Positions 51,101-59,376 of a DNA stretch of 64,000 nucleotides are shown piece by piece; position 1 is the stretch's first letter, and the number at the start of each line of letters is the position of its first letter. The notes beneath the pieces are model-generated. The model had not been told where the DNA came from. It did no database searches and saw nothing but the letters and a program-made list of their open reading frames with translations. The stretch comes from Streptomyces marinisediminis. GTDB lineage: Bacteria; Actinomycetota; Actinomycetes; Streptomycetales; Streptomycetaceae. The stretch lies in the NCBI RefSeq assembly GCF_026262575.1, contig NZ_JAPKFL010000005.1, forward strand, positions 186,001 to 250,000, given 5' to 3'. The translations under genes and the position numbers were made by a program.

Positions 51101-51762
51101 TCCGCACCCTGGTCGCCGACGACATCCCGCTCAACAGCGGCTGCCTCAAACCCCTCCAGGTGCGCATTCCCGAGGGCTCCATGCTCGCCCCCGCCTACCC
51201 GGCGGCCACCGTCGCGGGCAACGTCGAGACCTCCCAGGCGGTCACCGGCGCACTCTACGCCGCCCTGGGAGTGCAGGCGGAGGGCTCGGGAACCATGAAC
51301 AACGTCACCTTCGGCAACGAGCGGGTGCAGTACTACGAGACGCTGGCCAGCGGCTCCGGCGCGGGCGACGGCTTCCCCGGCACCTCCGCCGTCCAGACGC
51401 ACATGACCAACTCCCGCCTGACCGACCCCGAGGTGCTGGAGTGGCGCTACCCGGTGCGGGTCGAGGAGTTCGCGCTGCGCGCCGGCAGCGGCGGGGCCGG
51501 CCGCTGGCCCGGCGGCGACGGCGTCGTGCGGCGGCTGCGCTTCCTTGAGCCCATGACGGTGACCCTGCTGACCGGCCACCGCCGCGTGCCGCCCTACGGC
51601 ATGGCGGGCGGCGCCCCCGGCGCGCTCGGGCGCAACGCCGTCGAGCACGCCGACGGCTCGGTCACGCGACTCGACGGCGTCGCCGCGGCGTCGGTCGCCG
51701 CCGGGGACGTGCTGGTCGTCCACACCCCCGGCGGCGGCGGGTACGGTCCGCCGACCGCGTAG
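48160..51762 (+). CDS. 5-oxoprolinase / hydantoinase A-B fusion
   Basis: 1200 aa, ATG 48160. The N-terminal HyuA half (1-690) is an ASKHA ATPase: FWIDRGGTFTDVVGKRPDGR (7-26), KMGTTVATNALLERTG, SGPAGGVVGMARACAEVGHE, IGLDMGGTSTDVSHYAGELE. The C-terminal HyuB half (690-1200) starts at VRLEVFNNQFMAVAEQMGLR and has HSVNIKERLDFSCALFDAEG, VNDPYHGGTHLPDVTV and SRGHHAEIGGLTPGSMPAFS. Such fused enzymes use ATP to open 5-oxo-L-proline to glutamate (or related hydantoins). Full length. A CACGAT box 6 nt before the ATG makes leaderless transcription possible. Confidence 0.94.
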   Translation: MSGRWEFWIDRGGTFTDVVGKRPDGRLVTGKLLSHDPGRYRDAAVEGIRRMLALEDGEPLPAERVAAVKMGTTVATNALLERTGEPTALVTTAGFRDALRIAYQNRPRLFDRHIVLPEALYDHVVEVPERLGAHGETVTALDPAATAQALAAVRARGVRAAAVVLLHGYRHPEHEREVARLARAAGFTQVSCSHEVSPLIKLIPRGDTTVVDAYLSPVLRRYVDQVAAELRGVRLMFMQSGGGLREAGHFRGKDAVLSGPAGGVVGMARACAEVGHERAIGLDMGGTSTDVSHYAGELERTLDAEVAGVRMRAPMMDVHTVAAGGGSILRFDGARYRVGPDSAGADPGPAAYRRGGPLTVTDANVMLGRVQAEYFPHVFGPGGDQPLDAAHVRSRFTALADEIAQATGDRRTPEEVAAGFLEIAVLNMANAVKKISVQRGHDITRYALAAFGGAGGQHACAVADALGVNTVVVPPLAGVLSAYGIGVADATALREQSVERELTAGKVPAVRAACEALAERTREELRADGIPDDSVTTHARVHLRYAGTDAALPVPMGSLEALRTRFASAHRARYGFTTDQPLIAATAVAEATARTGRHTPHRDARPARPRGPEPAARVRMHTGGHWCEVPLYRRADLCPGERVTGPAVITEPDATTVVDAGWQAAPTALGHLLLDRAAARPRTAAVGTEVDPVRLEVFNNQFMAVAEQMGLRLENTAHSVNIKERLDFSCALFDAEGNLIANAPHIPVHLGSMGESIKEVLRRNAGTLRPGDVYAVNDPYHGGTHLPDVTVVTPVFAEDGGELLFLVASRGHHAEIGGLTPGSMPAFSRTVHDEGVLFDNWPLVRDGRLREAETRELLAAARHPSRDPDANLADLRAQIAANEKGVAELRAMIDTFGLDVVRAYMGHVQDNAEESVRRIVAGLADGSCRYETDSGAVIEVAVRVDRAARGAVLDFTGTSPQRADNFNAPSSVVLAAVLYVFRTLVADDIPLNSGCLKPLQVRIPEGSMLAPAYPAATVAGNVETSQAVTGALYAALGVQAEGSGTMNNVTFGNERVQYYETLASGSGAGDGFPGTSAVQTHMTNSRLTDPEVLEWRYPVRVEEFALRAGSGGAGRWPGGDGVVRRLRFLEPMTVTLLTGHRRVPPYGMAGGAPGALGRNAVEHADGSVTRLDGVAAASVAAGDVLVVHTPGGGGYGPPTA

Positions 51763-51816
51763 GCGCCGGCCGCCGGGTGCCGCCGACCGGTGGCGCCCGG
51801 TGTCGGTGCCAGCGCC

Positions 51817-51822
51817 TAACCT
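51817..51822 (+). promoter_or_regulatory. Leaderless -10 box of the condensin-like operon
   Basis: TAACCT ends 7 nt before GTG 51830. No ribosome site and no clear -35 box. Confidence 0.45.
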
Positions 51823-51829
51823 GTCCGTC

Positions 51830-53350
51830 GTGAGTTCCGCCGTACCCGCACCGCGCCCGGCCCCCGCCCGCCCGGCCCCCGGCCCAGCCGCCGACGAGGG
51901 CCTGGCCAGGCGGCTGCGGGCGCTGGCCTGCACCGCGCCCCTGCACGATTTGGACGCCCGCAAGGCCAACCTCTCCGGCGAGTACGGCATCTACGCCATG
52001 GCCGAGATCGCGCTCGCCGCCATCGACGCCGTCACCCTCCAGATGGACTTCGACACCGGCGCCGACCACGAGGACGTGGTGGCCCGGCTGCTGCCCCGCG
52101 TCGCCGCGCAGGCCCCCCGGCGGGAGGCCGCCGAGCACGAACGCGTCGCCCGCTGGGTGCTGGAGAACCTCGTCAACGTCGGCAGCGTCGACCGCGGCTT
52201 CCGCGCCGTCTACGGCACCTTCGCGCCCGACGGCAGCTACGTCCGCCGGGACTACGACTTCAAGCTGCTCGAAGAGGTGCCCGGTCCCGGCGGCCGGATC
52301 TACCTGCGCACCACCGACGAGGCGGTCAACGTGCTGGTCGGCGCGCTGGACACCGACGTCACCAGCGCCCAGATCGCCGCCGAGGTCAAGCTGGAGGTGC
52401 TGGTCAGCCGCGGCCGGCTGGCCGACGCCCAGCTCGCCGCCGAACAGGCCCGCTACCGCACCGTCCAGTACGCCGAGACGCTGCGCCGCACCCTGGAGGC
52501 CACCCGGCGCGACGTCCGCGCCGTGGACTGGCTGCACACCGTACCCGACCTCATCGCCGAGGCGCTCGACCACGTCGCCGACCGCTACCGGCACGAGAAC
52601 GCCATCCTCACCAACATCCGCCGCGCCCGCGACGAGACGGCCGAGGACCGCCACCCCGACCACAAGCTGCGCGCCGCCGAACTCGTCGACATCGTCAAGG
52701 ACTGCATCCGCCGCCACACCCAGCTCCAGTCCCGGCTGCTGGAGGCCGGGCCGCTGTTCCGCGCCGAGCAGGACCGGCAGGCGTTCGCGCCCCCGGCCGC
52801 CCGCGCCGGGCTGGACCTGTACGGGCAGCTCCTCGCGCCCCTGCTGGGCGAGCCGGTCGAGCGTGCCACCCGCGTCACCGACGCCTTCTTCGCCGACGGC
52901 GCCGGCCTGCGCACCCCGCCCGCCGTGCGCCTGGGCGACCTGACGGAGCTGCTGCTCACGCCGCCGGCGCCCCGCGAGCACCTGGGCGCCGAGCTGCCCG
53001 AGCCGGACCTGGTCGCCACCCCGGACGACAGCCGCTTCAGCGAGGAGCAGTTCGCCGCCGCCACCGAACTGCTCACGCTCCCGCCCGACGCGCCGCGCCG
53101 CCTGTCCGGCCTGCTCGCCCAGGCGCGCGCCCGCGACCGGGAGCTGCCCTACCTCGTCGCCCTGCTCGCCGTGCACGCCGCGAGCCCGCCCGTCGGCACC
53201 GCCTACCGGCAGGGGGAGCGGCAGCTCCTGTTCGCCGTCGACGACGGCACCGAGCTCCAGGACCCGGAGTTCGGCGGCGCCGACCTCGTCGTCGGCACCG
53301 CCGAGCTGGACGCCGCCGCCATGGCCGCCGCCCGCAGCGAGGCCGGCTGA
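51830..53350 (+). CDS. Condensin-like kleisin candidate (MukF/JetA-like), operon gene 1
   Basis: 506 aa from GTG 51830; an upstream GTG (51800) is less likely given the -10 box. Mostly helical. After a Pro/Ala-rich N-terminus, residues about 25-130 look like a winged-helix dimerisation domain (LACTAPLHDLDARKANLSGE, YAMAEIALAAIDAVTLQMDF). Then RDYDFKLLEEVPGPGGRIYL and LRTTDEAVNVLVGALDTDVT, a long helical middle with coiled-coil pattern (SRGRLADAQLAAEQARYRTV), and a C-terminal wing ELPYLVALLAVHAASPPVGT. The architecture and gene order match MukF/JetA kleisins, but no sequence signature is decisive. First gene of a three-gene operon with the SMC-like ATPase. Confidence 0.65.
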   Translation: MSSAVPAPRPAPARPAPGPAADEGLARRLRALACTAPLHDLDARKANLSGEYGIYAMAEIALAAIDAVTLQMDFDTGADHEDVVARLLPRVAAQAPRREAAEHERVARWVLENLVNVGSVDRGFRAVYGTFAPDGSYVRRDYDFKLLEEVPGPGGRIYLRTTDEAVNVLVGALDTDVTSAQIAAEVKLEVLVSRGRLADAQLAAEQARYRTVQYAETLRRTLEATRRDVRAVDWLHTVPDLIAEALDHVADRYRHENAILTNIRRARDETAEDRHPDHKLRAAELVDIVKDCIRRHTQLQSRLLEAGPLFRAEQDRQAFAPPAARAGLDLYGQLLAPLLGEPVERATRVTDAFFADGAGLRTPPAVRLGDLTELLLTPPAPREHLGAELPEPDLVATPDDSRFSEEQFAAATELLTLPPDAPRRLSGLLAQARARDRELPYLVALLAVHAASPPVGTAYRQGERQLLFAVDDGTELQDPEFGGADLVVGTAELDAAAMAAARSEAG

Positions 53351-53398
53351 GTGACCCCCGCCCGCACCCCCGCGCACCACCCCCGAGGAGACACCCCC

Positions 53399-54274
53399 GT
53401 GCAGGACTTCGGCACCGGCCCCGGGCCGCAGCACACCGAGGAGCGGCCCGCCGCCCTCACCCCGGCCGACGCCGCCGACGCCGCGCGGCTGGTCTCCTTC
53501 GGCCTCCAGCCCAAGCTGCCGCCCGCCCGCGACGCCGACTACGCCGACCTGCTGCGCCGCTACCGCGACCAGCCCCCCTTCGCCCGCCTCGCCGACGCCG
53601 TGGCCACCGGGCTCGGCCTGGTGGTGCTGGAGGTCTCCACCCGGGCCGGCATGGCCCTCACCGCGGCCGAGGACTCCGTCTTCGCCGTCCGCATGGGCGA
53701 CTACGCACGCCGCACCGCCACCGACGCCACCGACCGCTTCCTGCACGGCCTGGCCCACCTGGCCGTCGCCGCGCTCGCCTTCCCCCGCCCCGAGGACCTC
53801 GCCGACGACGGCTACATCGGCCGCCTCTCGGTCAACGGCGTCGACGCCTTCGTCCGCCAGGCCTGCCGCCGCCTGGAGGAGCGGGCCGCCGAGCGGGGCG
53901 AGAACACCGACCCGGCCAGCGACACCCCGGGCCTGGAGGCCGCGTGGCGGGTGTACGCCCGGCGCAGCGCCACCGGGGCCACCAAGGACGCCCGCCGCCT
54001 GGCGGGCTCCACCACCGGCATCGTCGCCAAGGCCGTCGCCTTCCTGGTGGACTCCGGGTTCCTGCAGCGCACCGGGGACGAGGCGGGCGGCACCTTCCGC
54101 ACCACCGCCCGCTACCAGCTCCAGGTGCGCGACATGGCCGGCAGCGCGGCCCTGGCCGAACTGCTGGAGCTGGGCATCGTCCCGGTGAGCGACGGCAGCG
54201 CCACCCTGCTGCCCGCGCCCGACGACGCCGAGGCCGAACTGGTCGAGGGCGCCGGCCTGCCCTTCCACACCTGA
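53399..54274 (+). CDS. Condensin-like accessory protein (MukE/JetB-like), operon gene 2
   Basis: 291 aa from GTG 53399, chosen for GAGGAG upstream; an in-frame GTG at 53351 directly follows the previous stop. Helical with two likely winged-helix modules: LADAVATGLGLVVLEVSTRA and LTAAEDSVFAVRMGDYARRT (about 60-110), then SVNGVDAFVRQACRRLEERA and STTGIVAKAVAFLVDSGFLQ (about 135-235) ending YQLQVRDMAGSAALAELLEL. Size, position and the double wing fit MukE/JetB proteins, which bind the kleisin. No catalytic motif. The operon continues after 149 bp of Pro/Arg-codon-rich spacer. Confidence 0.6.
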   Translation: MQDFGTGPGPQHTEERPAALTPADAADAARLVSFGLQPKLPPARDADYADLLRRYRDQPPFARLADAVATGLGLVVLEVSTRAGMALTAAEDSVFAVRMGDYARRTATDATDRFLHGLAHLAVAALAFPRPEDLADDGYIGRLSVNGVDAFVRQACRRLEERAAERGENTDPASDTPGLEAAWRVYARRSATGATKDARRLAGSTTGIVAKAVAFLVDSGFLQRTGDEAGGTFRTTARYQLQVRDMAGSAALAELLELGIVPVSDGSATLLPAPDDAEAELVEGAGLPFHT

Positions 54275-54423
54275 GGGCGCCGCCTCCGCCAGCCCACCGC
54301 CCCACCACCCGACCCTCCGACCGTCCTCCCACCCGACCGTCCGGCCGCCGCCGACCGCCCGACCTCCCGCCACCACCGGCGGCGCCTCCCCGCCCCGCCC
54401 CGCGCCCGCAACGAGAGTCCACC

Positions 54424-57400
54424 ATGTACGAGCTGTCCCGCATCCGCCTGTACTCCATCGGCCCGGCCGGCGCGCGCTACGCCGACACCGTGCTGGACCT
54501 GCGCGGCGTCGGCGCGCCCGTGCCGACGCCGGCCCCCGCCCAGGCGGACTTCTTCGAGGACGAGCCCACCGGGCCACCGCGCCGCCCGGCCCCCGCGGGC
54601 GTGCTCTTCCTGGAGAACGGCGGCGGCAAGTCCGTGCTGCTCAAGCTGGTCTTCTCCGTCATGCTGCCCGGCCACCGCAACACCCTGGGCGGCGCCAGCT
54701 CCGGCGTGCTGCGCAAGTTCCTGCTCGCCGAGGACACCGGGCACGTCGCCCTGGAGTGGCAGCACACCCTCACCGGCGAGTCCGTCGTCGTCGGCAAGGT
54801 CAGCGAGTGGCGCGGCCGCCAGGTCTCCAGCGATCCGCGCAAGTTCGCCGAGGCCTGGTACTCCTTCCGGCCGGGCCCGGGCATGACGCTGGACTCGCTG
54901 CCGGTGGCCGAGTCCAGCGCCCTGCGCCCGGCCGAGGGCGCCTCCGGCGCGCGCGGGCGGCGGCGCACCATGAAGGGCTTCCGCGACGTCCTGACCGAGA
55001 CGGGCAGGGCCTACCCCAACCTCGACGTGGCCTGGGAGGAGGTCCACGACCGCTGGAAGGACCACCTCGACGCCCTCGGCCTGGACCCCGAACTCTTCCG
55101 CTACCAGCGCGAGATGAACGCCGACGAGGGCGAGGCGGCCGGCCTGTTCGCGGTGAAGAACGACGCCGACTTCACCGACCTGCTGCTGCGCGCCGTCACC
55201 GACACCCGCGACACCGACGGACTGGCCGACCTCGTCCACGGCTTCGCCCACAAGCTCGGCCGCCGCGCCGAGCTGACCGCCGAGCGCGACTTCACGGCCG
55301 GCTCGCTCGAACTGCTCCACCGCATCGCCGAGGCCGCCGAGCGGCGCGAGACCACCCGCGCCGTGCACGCCGGGGCCGAACGGCGCACCCGCACCCTCGC
55401 CACCCGGCTGGCCGCCCGCGGCCGGGACGAACGCGGACACGCCGCCGAACTGGCCGAACGCACCGACCAGGCAGCCGTCGTCGTCGCCGACGCCGAGCGC
55501 GCCCGCACCCGGGCGGGCCGGATCGCCGCCGAACTCGCCTACCGCCACGCCTCCCTCGCGCTGGCCGCCGCCGAGAAGGCGGCCGCCGCCGGCCGCCGCG
55601 AGCTGAGCGAGGCCCGCACCCTGCACGCCGCCTGGCAGGCCGCCGAGACGGTGCTGCGCCACCGCGCCGCCGCGGACCGCGCCGCCCGCGCCGCCGCGGC
55701 CATCCAGGACGCCGAACGCGACGCCGCCCCCGCGCTGGCCGCCCGGGCCAGGGCGGCCCACGCCCTCGTCCGCGCCCTGCACGCCGCCGCCGACGAGGCC
55801 GAGGAGACGGCCACCGCCGGGGAGGAGCGCTCCGGCGCCCTCCAGCGCGCCGCCGAGGAGGCCCACACCGGTGCCACCACGGCCGCCACCGAGGCCCAGC
55901 GCGCCCGCAGCGAGTCCGAGCACCTGCGCGCACGGCTGGCCGAGGTGGAGCGGGAGACGGCCGAGGCCGTCCGCGCGGGCTGGCTGGCGGACACCGCCGC
56001 GGGCGCCGACCCGGCCCGCGCCGCGCTGGCGGCCGGCGACGCCGAACGGGAGGCGACCGCTGCCTGGGACGCCGCCCGGGACCGCGCCCGCCGCGCCGCC
56101 GAACGGGACCGCGAGAGCGCCGCCGAACTCGGCCGCGCCGAACTGGCCGCCGCCCGCGCCGCCGACGCCGCCCGCAGCGCCGAGGCCGCCCGCGCCGCCG
56201 AGGTCGCCGCCGCGGAGGCCCTCGCGGCCGAACCCCGCGTCACCGAGCTCCTGGCCGCCGAGGGCCCGCTGGGCGCGGCCGCCCTCGACACCGGGGCCGA
56301 CGCCCTGCGCGAACTGCTCGACCAGCGCGTCACCGAGGGCGAGCGCCGCCTGTTCGAGCTGCGCACCGCCGCCGCCGAGGACGCCCGGATGCTCGCCGCC
56401 CTGGGCGACGGCGGGCTGCTGCCGCCGGGGCCCGACGTGCTGGCCACCGTGGAGTACCTGGGCGAGCACGGCGTCCCCGCCCTGCCGGGCTGGCGCTATC
56501 TGGCCCAGGCCGTCGACCCGGCCGACCACGCCGCCGTCCTGGCCGCCCGCCCCGAACTCGTCGACGGCGTCGTCGTCACCGACCCCGCGAGCCACGCCCG
56601 CGCCCGCGAGGTCCTGGCCGCGGCCGCGCTGCTGCCGCGCTCCGCCGTCGCGGTGGGCACGGCCGCCGCGCTCCTGGCCCCCGCGCCGCCCGCCGGGTCG
56701 GCCGAGTCCGGCGTCTTCCTGGTCCCCCCGAACCCCGCGATGCACGACGAGGGCGCCGCCGACGGCGAGCGGCACACGCTGCGCGAGCGGGCCTCTGCGC
56801 GCGACGCGGAGATCCGCGCCCACTCCGCCCGGCTCAGCGCGGACCGCGCCCTGTCGGCCCGCCTCGCCTCCTGGCGCGCCGGCTGCCCCGCCGGGCGGCT
56901 GGCCGAGCTCACCGCCGCGGCCGAGGCCGCGCGGGAGGCCGTCGACGACGCCGTCGACCGGCACACCGGCGCCGCCGCCGAACGCGAGGAGGCCGCCCGG
57001 GAGCTGGCCGAGGCCGTCGCCGTCCGCGACGAGCGCCAGGAGGCGGCCCAGCGCGCGCGCCGCTCGGCGGACGCCCTGGCCGGCCTCGCCTTCCGGCTGC
57101 GCGAGCGCTCCGCCTGGCAGGCCCGGCTGCGCGAACTGGCCGACGAGGCCGCCGACGCCGAGCAGCGCGCCGCCGAGTGCCGCGAGCGCGCCCGCGCGGC
57201 CGACGAGGACCGCCGCGCCGCGCAGCGGGCCGCCGACGACGCCCACCGCACCGCCCGCGGCCTGCGCGCCGAGCGCGCCGAGATCGCGGGCGTGCTGGAC
57301 GACCTGTCGGCTCCGCACGGGCAGGCACGGCCCGGCGCGGCGGACGCCGCCTCGCTGCCCGCGCTGCGCGAGGCCTACCGCTCGGCCTCCCAGCTCTACG

Positions 57401-59046
57401 AGAAGGTCGGTGTCGGTGCCGACCTGCGCGCCGAGCAGGCCCGCGCCGAGGGCGACGAGAGCGCCGCGCTGGCCGAACTGGAGCGTCTCACCAACAAGGT
57501 GCGCACCCGCGCCGACCAGTTGCTGCGGACGGCCGACGGGGCCGACGGCCCCTCCCGTCAGGCGGCCGCCGCCCGCGCCGAACAGCGGGTGCAGCTCCTG
57601 GAGTCACGCGCGGCCGCCGCCAGCGAGCAGCTCGGCCGCCTGCGCGGCGAGGCCGAACGGCTGGCCCCGCCCGAGGGCACCGCCCACGCCGACCTGCCCG
57701 ACGCCCAGGTCCCCGGCAGCGCGCAGGAGGCGCAGGCGCTGCTGCGCACGGCGGGCGGCGAGCTGGCCGCCGCCGAGGACGCGTGCGAGGCCGCCCGCAC
57801 CCGGCTCGGCGAGCTCCAGCAGGCCCGCCGCGCGGCCGAGGACGCCGCGGGCGCCTTCGAGGAGACGGCCGCGCTCCTGCGCGACCTGCTGCGCGACCCG
57901 CCGCACGGCGAGGACGGCACCGAGGCCCCCGAGCCCTACCCCGGCACGCCCGCCGAGGCCCGGCAGGCCGCCGCCGAGGCCCGCCGCTCGCTGCGCGGCT
58001 GCGCCGCCGACCTGGCGGCCGCAGAGACGGCCGTGCGCGAGGCGAGCGACATCCTGGTGCGGCACGCCAACTCCGTGCGCTACGAGGCCGTCCGGACCCC
58101 CGCGCGGCAGCAGATCCGCGAACTGCCCGCCGCGTCGCTGCCCGACCACGCCGCCGCCTGGGCCGAGGCGTTCGCGCCCCGGCTGCGCGTGCTCACCGAC
58201 GAGCTGGCCCAGCTCGAACGCAACCGCGACAGCATCGTGGACCGGCTGCGCGGCCTCACCGAGTCCGCGCTGGCCACGCTGCGCTCCGCCCAGCGCCTGT
58301 CCCGGCTGCCCGGCGGCCTGGGGGAGTGGTCGGGGCAGGAGTTCGTGCGCATCCGCTTCGACGACCCGGACCAGGCCACGCTCACCGAACGGCTGGGCGA
58401 GGTCATCGACGAGGCGACCCGGGCGGCGGTCCGCAAGAACTCCGACCTGCGGCGCGACGGCATGTCGCTGCTGCTGCGCGGCGTGCACGCGGCCCTGCTG
58501 CCGCGCGGGGTGAGCGTGGAGATCCTCAAGCCGGACGCCGTGCTGCGTGCCGAGCGCGTCCCGGTGGGGCAGATGGGGGACGTCTTCTCCGGTGGTCAGC
58601 TCCTGACGGCGGCGATCGCCCTGTACTGCACGATGGCCGCCCTGCGCAGCAACGACCGCGGCCGGGACAAGCACCGCCACGCCGGGACGCTCTTCCTGGA
58701 CAACCCCATCGGCCGGGCCAACGCCACCTACCTGCTGGAGCTGCAGCGCGCGGTGGCCGACGCGCTGGGCGTGCAGCTCCTCTACACCACCGGTCTGTTC
58801 GACACCACGGCGCTGGCCGAGTTCCCGCTGGTCATCCGGTTGCGCAACGACGCCGACCTGCGGGCGGGCCTGAAGTACATCAGCGTCGAGGAGCACCTGC
58901 GCCCCGGCCTGCCCGCCGGGGCGCCCGACGGGGAGACGGTGCACGGGGAGATCACCGCCACCCGCATGTTCCGCCGCCCGCCCGCGGAGCCGGCCGCTCC
59001 CGAGCCCCCCGCGCCGGAGCCGGGCCGGGCCCCGTCCACCGCCTGA
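54424..59046 (+). CDS. Giant SMC-like ATPase (MukB/JetC-like), operon gene 3
   Basis: 1540 aa. The N-terminal head has LSRIRLYSIGPAGARYADTV and a Walker A ENGGGKS (64-70, with PAGVLFL before it). Two Ala/Glu/Arg-rich coiled-coil arms (about 270-650 and 790-1300) flank a globular hinge (about 655-790, with LPGWRYLAQAVDPADHAAVL and VDGVVVTDPASHARAREVL). The C-terminal head carries the ABC signature FSGGQ (1388-1392) and Walker B TLFLDNPIGRAN, where Asn1427 follows Asp1426 in place of the catalytic Glu. The C-terminus YISVEEHLRPG ends the fold. It lacks the four-Cys hook of Rad50 and is not a classic chromosomal SMC. Likely a DNA-loop-extruding complex with the two upstream proteins; no nuclease gene follows. 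Confidence 0.85.
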   Translation: MYELSRIRLYSIGPAGARYADTVLDLRGVGAPVPTPAPAQADFFEDEPTGPPRRPAPAGVLFLENGGGKSVLLKLVFSVMLPGHRNTLGGASSGVLRKFLLAEDTGHVALEWQHTLTGESVVVGKVSEWRGRQVSSDPRKFAEAWYSFRPGPGMTLDSLPVAESSALRPAEGASGARGRRRTMKGFRDVLTETGRAYPNLDVAWEEVHDRWKDHLDALGLDPELFRYQREMNADEGEAAGLFAVKNDADFTDLLLRAVTDTRDTDGLADLVHGFAHKLGRRAELTAERDFTAGSLELLHRIAEAAERRETTRAVHAGAERRTRTLATRLAARGRDERGHAAELAERTDQAAVVVADAERARTRAGRIAAELAYRHASLALAAAEKAAAAGRRELSEARTLHAAWQAAETVLRHRAAADRAARAAAAIQDAERDAAPALAARARAAHALVRALHAAADEAEETATAGEERSGALQRAAEEAHTGATTAATEAQRARSESEHLRARLAEVERETAEAVRAGWLADTAAGADPARAALAAGDAEREATAAWDAARDRARRAAERDRESAAELGRAELAAARAADAARSAEAARAAEVAAAEALAAEPRVTELLAAEGPLGAAALDTGADALRELLDQRVTEGERRLFELRTAAAEDARMLAALGDGGLLPPGPDVLATVEYLGEHGVPALPGWRYLAQAVDPADHAAVLAARPELVDGVVVTDPASHARAREVLAAAALLPRSAVAVGTAAALLAPAPPAGSAESGVFLVPPNPAMHDEGAADGERHTLRERASARDAEIRAHSARLSADRALSARLASWRAGCPAGRLAELTAAAEAAREAVDDAVDRHTGAAAEREEAARELAEAVAVRDERQEAAQRARRSADALAGLAFRLRERSAWQARLRELADEAADAEQRAAECRERARAADEDRRAAQRAADDAHRTARGLRAERAEIAGVLDDLSAPHGQARPGAADAASLPALREAYRSASQLYEKVGVGADLRAEQARAEGDESAALAELERLTNKVRTRADQLLRTADGADGPSRQAAAARAEQRVQLLESRAAAASEQLGRLRGEAERLAPPEGTAHADLPDAQVPGSAQEAQALLRTAGGELAAAEDACEAARTRLGELQQARRAAEDAAGAFEETAALLRDLLRDPPHGEDGTEAPEPYPGTPAEARQAAAEARRSLRGCAADLAAAETAVREASDILVRHANSVRYEAVRTPARQQIRELPAASLPDHAAAWAEAFAPRLRVLTDELAQLERNRDSIVDRLRGLTESALATLRSAQRLSRLPGGLGEWSGQEFVRIRFDDPDQATLTERLGEVIDEATRAAVRKNSDLRRDGMSLLLRGVHAALLPRGVSVEILKPDAVLRAERVPVGQMGDVFSGGQLLTAAIALYCTMAALRSNDRGRDKHRHAGTLFLDNPIGRANATYLLELQRAVADALGVQLLYTTGLFDTTALAEFPLVIRLRNDADLRAGLKYISVEEHLRPGLPAGAPDGETVHGEITATRMFRRPPAEPAAPEPPAPEPGRAPSTA

Positions 59047-59376
59047 ACCGGGACCGCCGCCCCGGCCCGAGCGCCGCGCGTACGGCACCCCCGGTCGGCC
59101 AGACCGTCGGGCCGCCGCACCGAGCGGCGGTGTGCCGGGACCGCCTCCCGGTGCGGCGGTGTGCTCGCCGGGCCCGCGGCGGGGGAGAGCACAGATCGGT
59201 TCACGCGGTGGACGTTCGCCCTCCGACGCGTACGGCCCGAAGGCACCGTGATGGCCCCTCGCGTGCCCACGGTGCCGCGGGGTTTGCCGCCGTGCCCCAC
59301 CGGATACCAGTGGGAGGCACGGTGCGCGCGGGTGCGACCGCGGCGCGCCGCACCGGGGAACGGGAGGCCCGTGCTC
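59047..59376. other. 330-bp intergenic region with a terminator hairpin
   Basis: No gene seen. CCGCCGC-ACCGA-GCGGCGG (59112-59130) is a perfect 7-bp stem after the SMC-like gene and a candidate terminator. The right half has a ribosome site for the next gene. Confidence 0.5.

Noticed and set aside
51830..59046. A complete Wadjet (JetABCD) defence system
   Set aside because: No TOPRIM/JetD-like gene on either side, so only a three-gene condensin-like assignment is supported.
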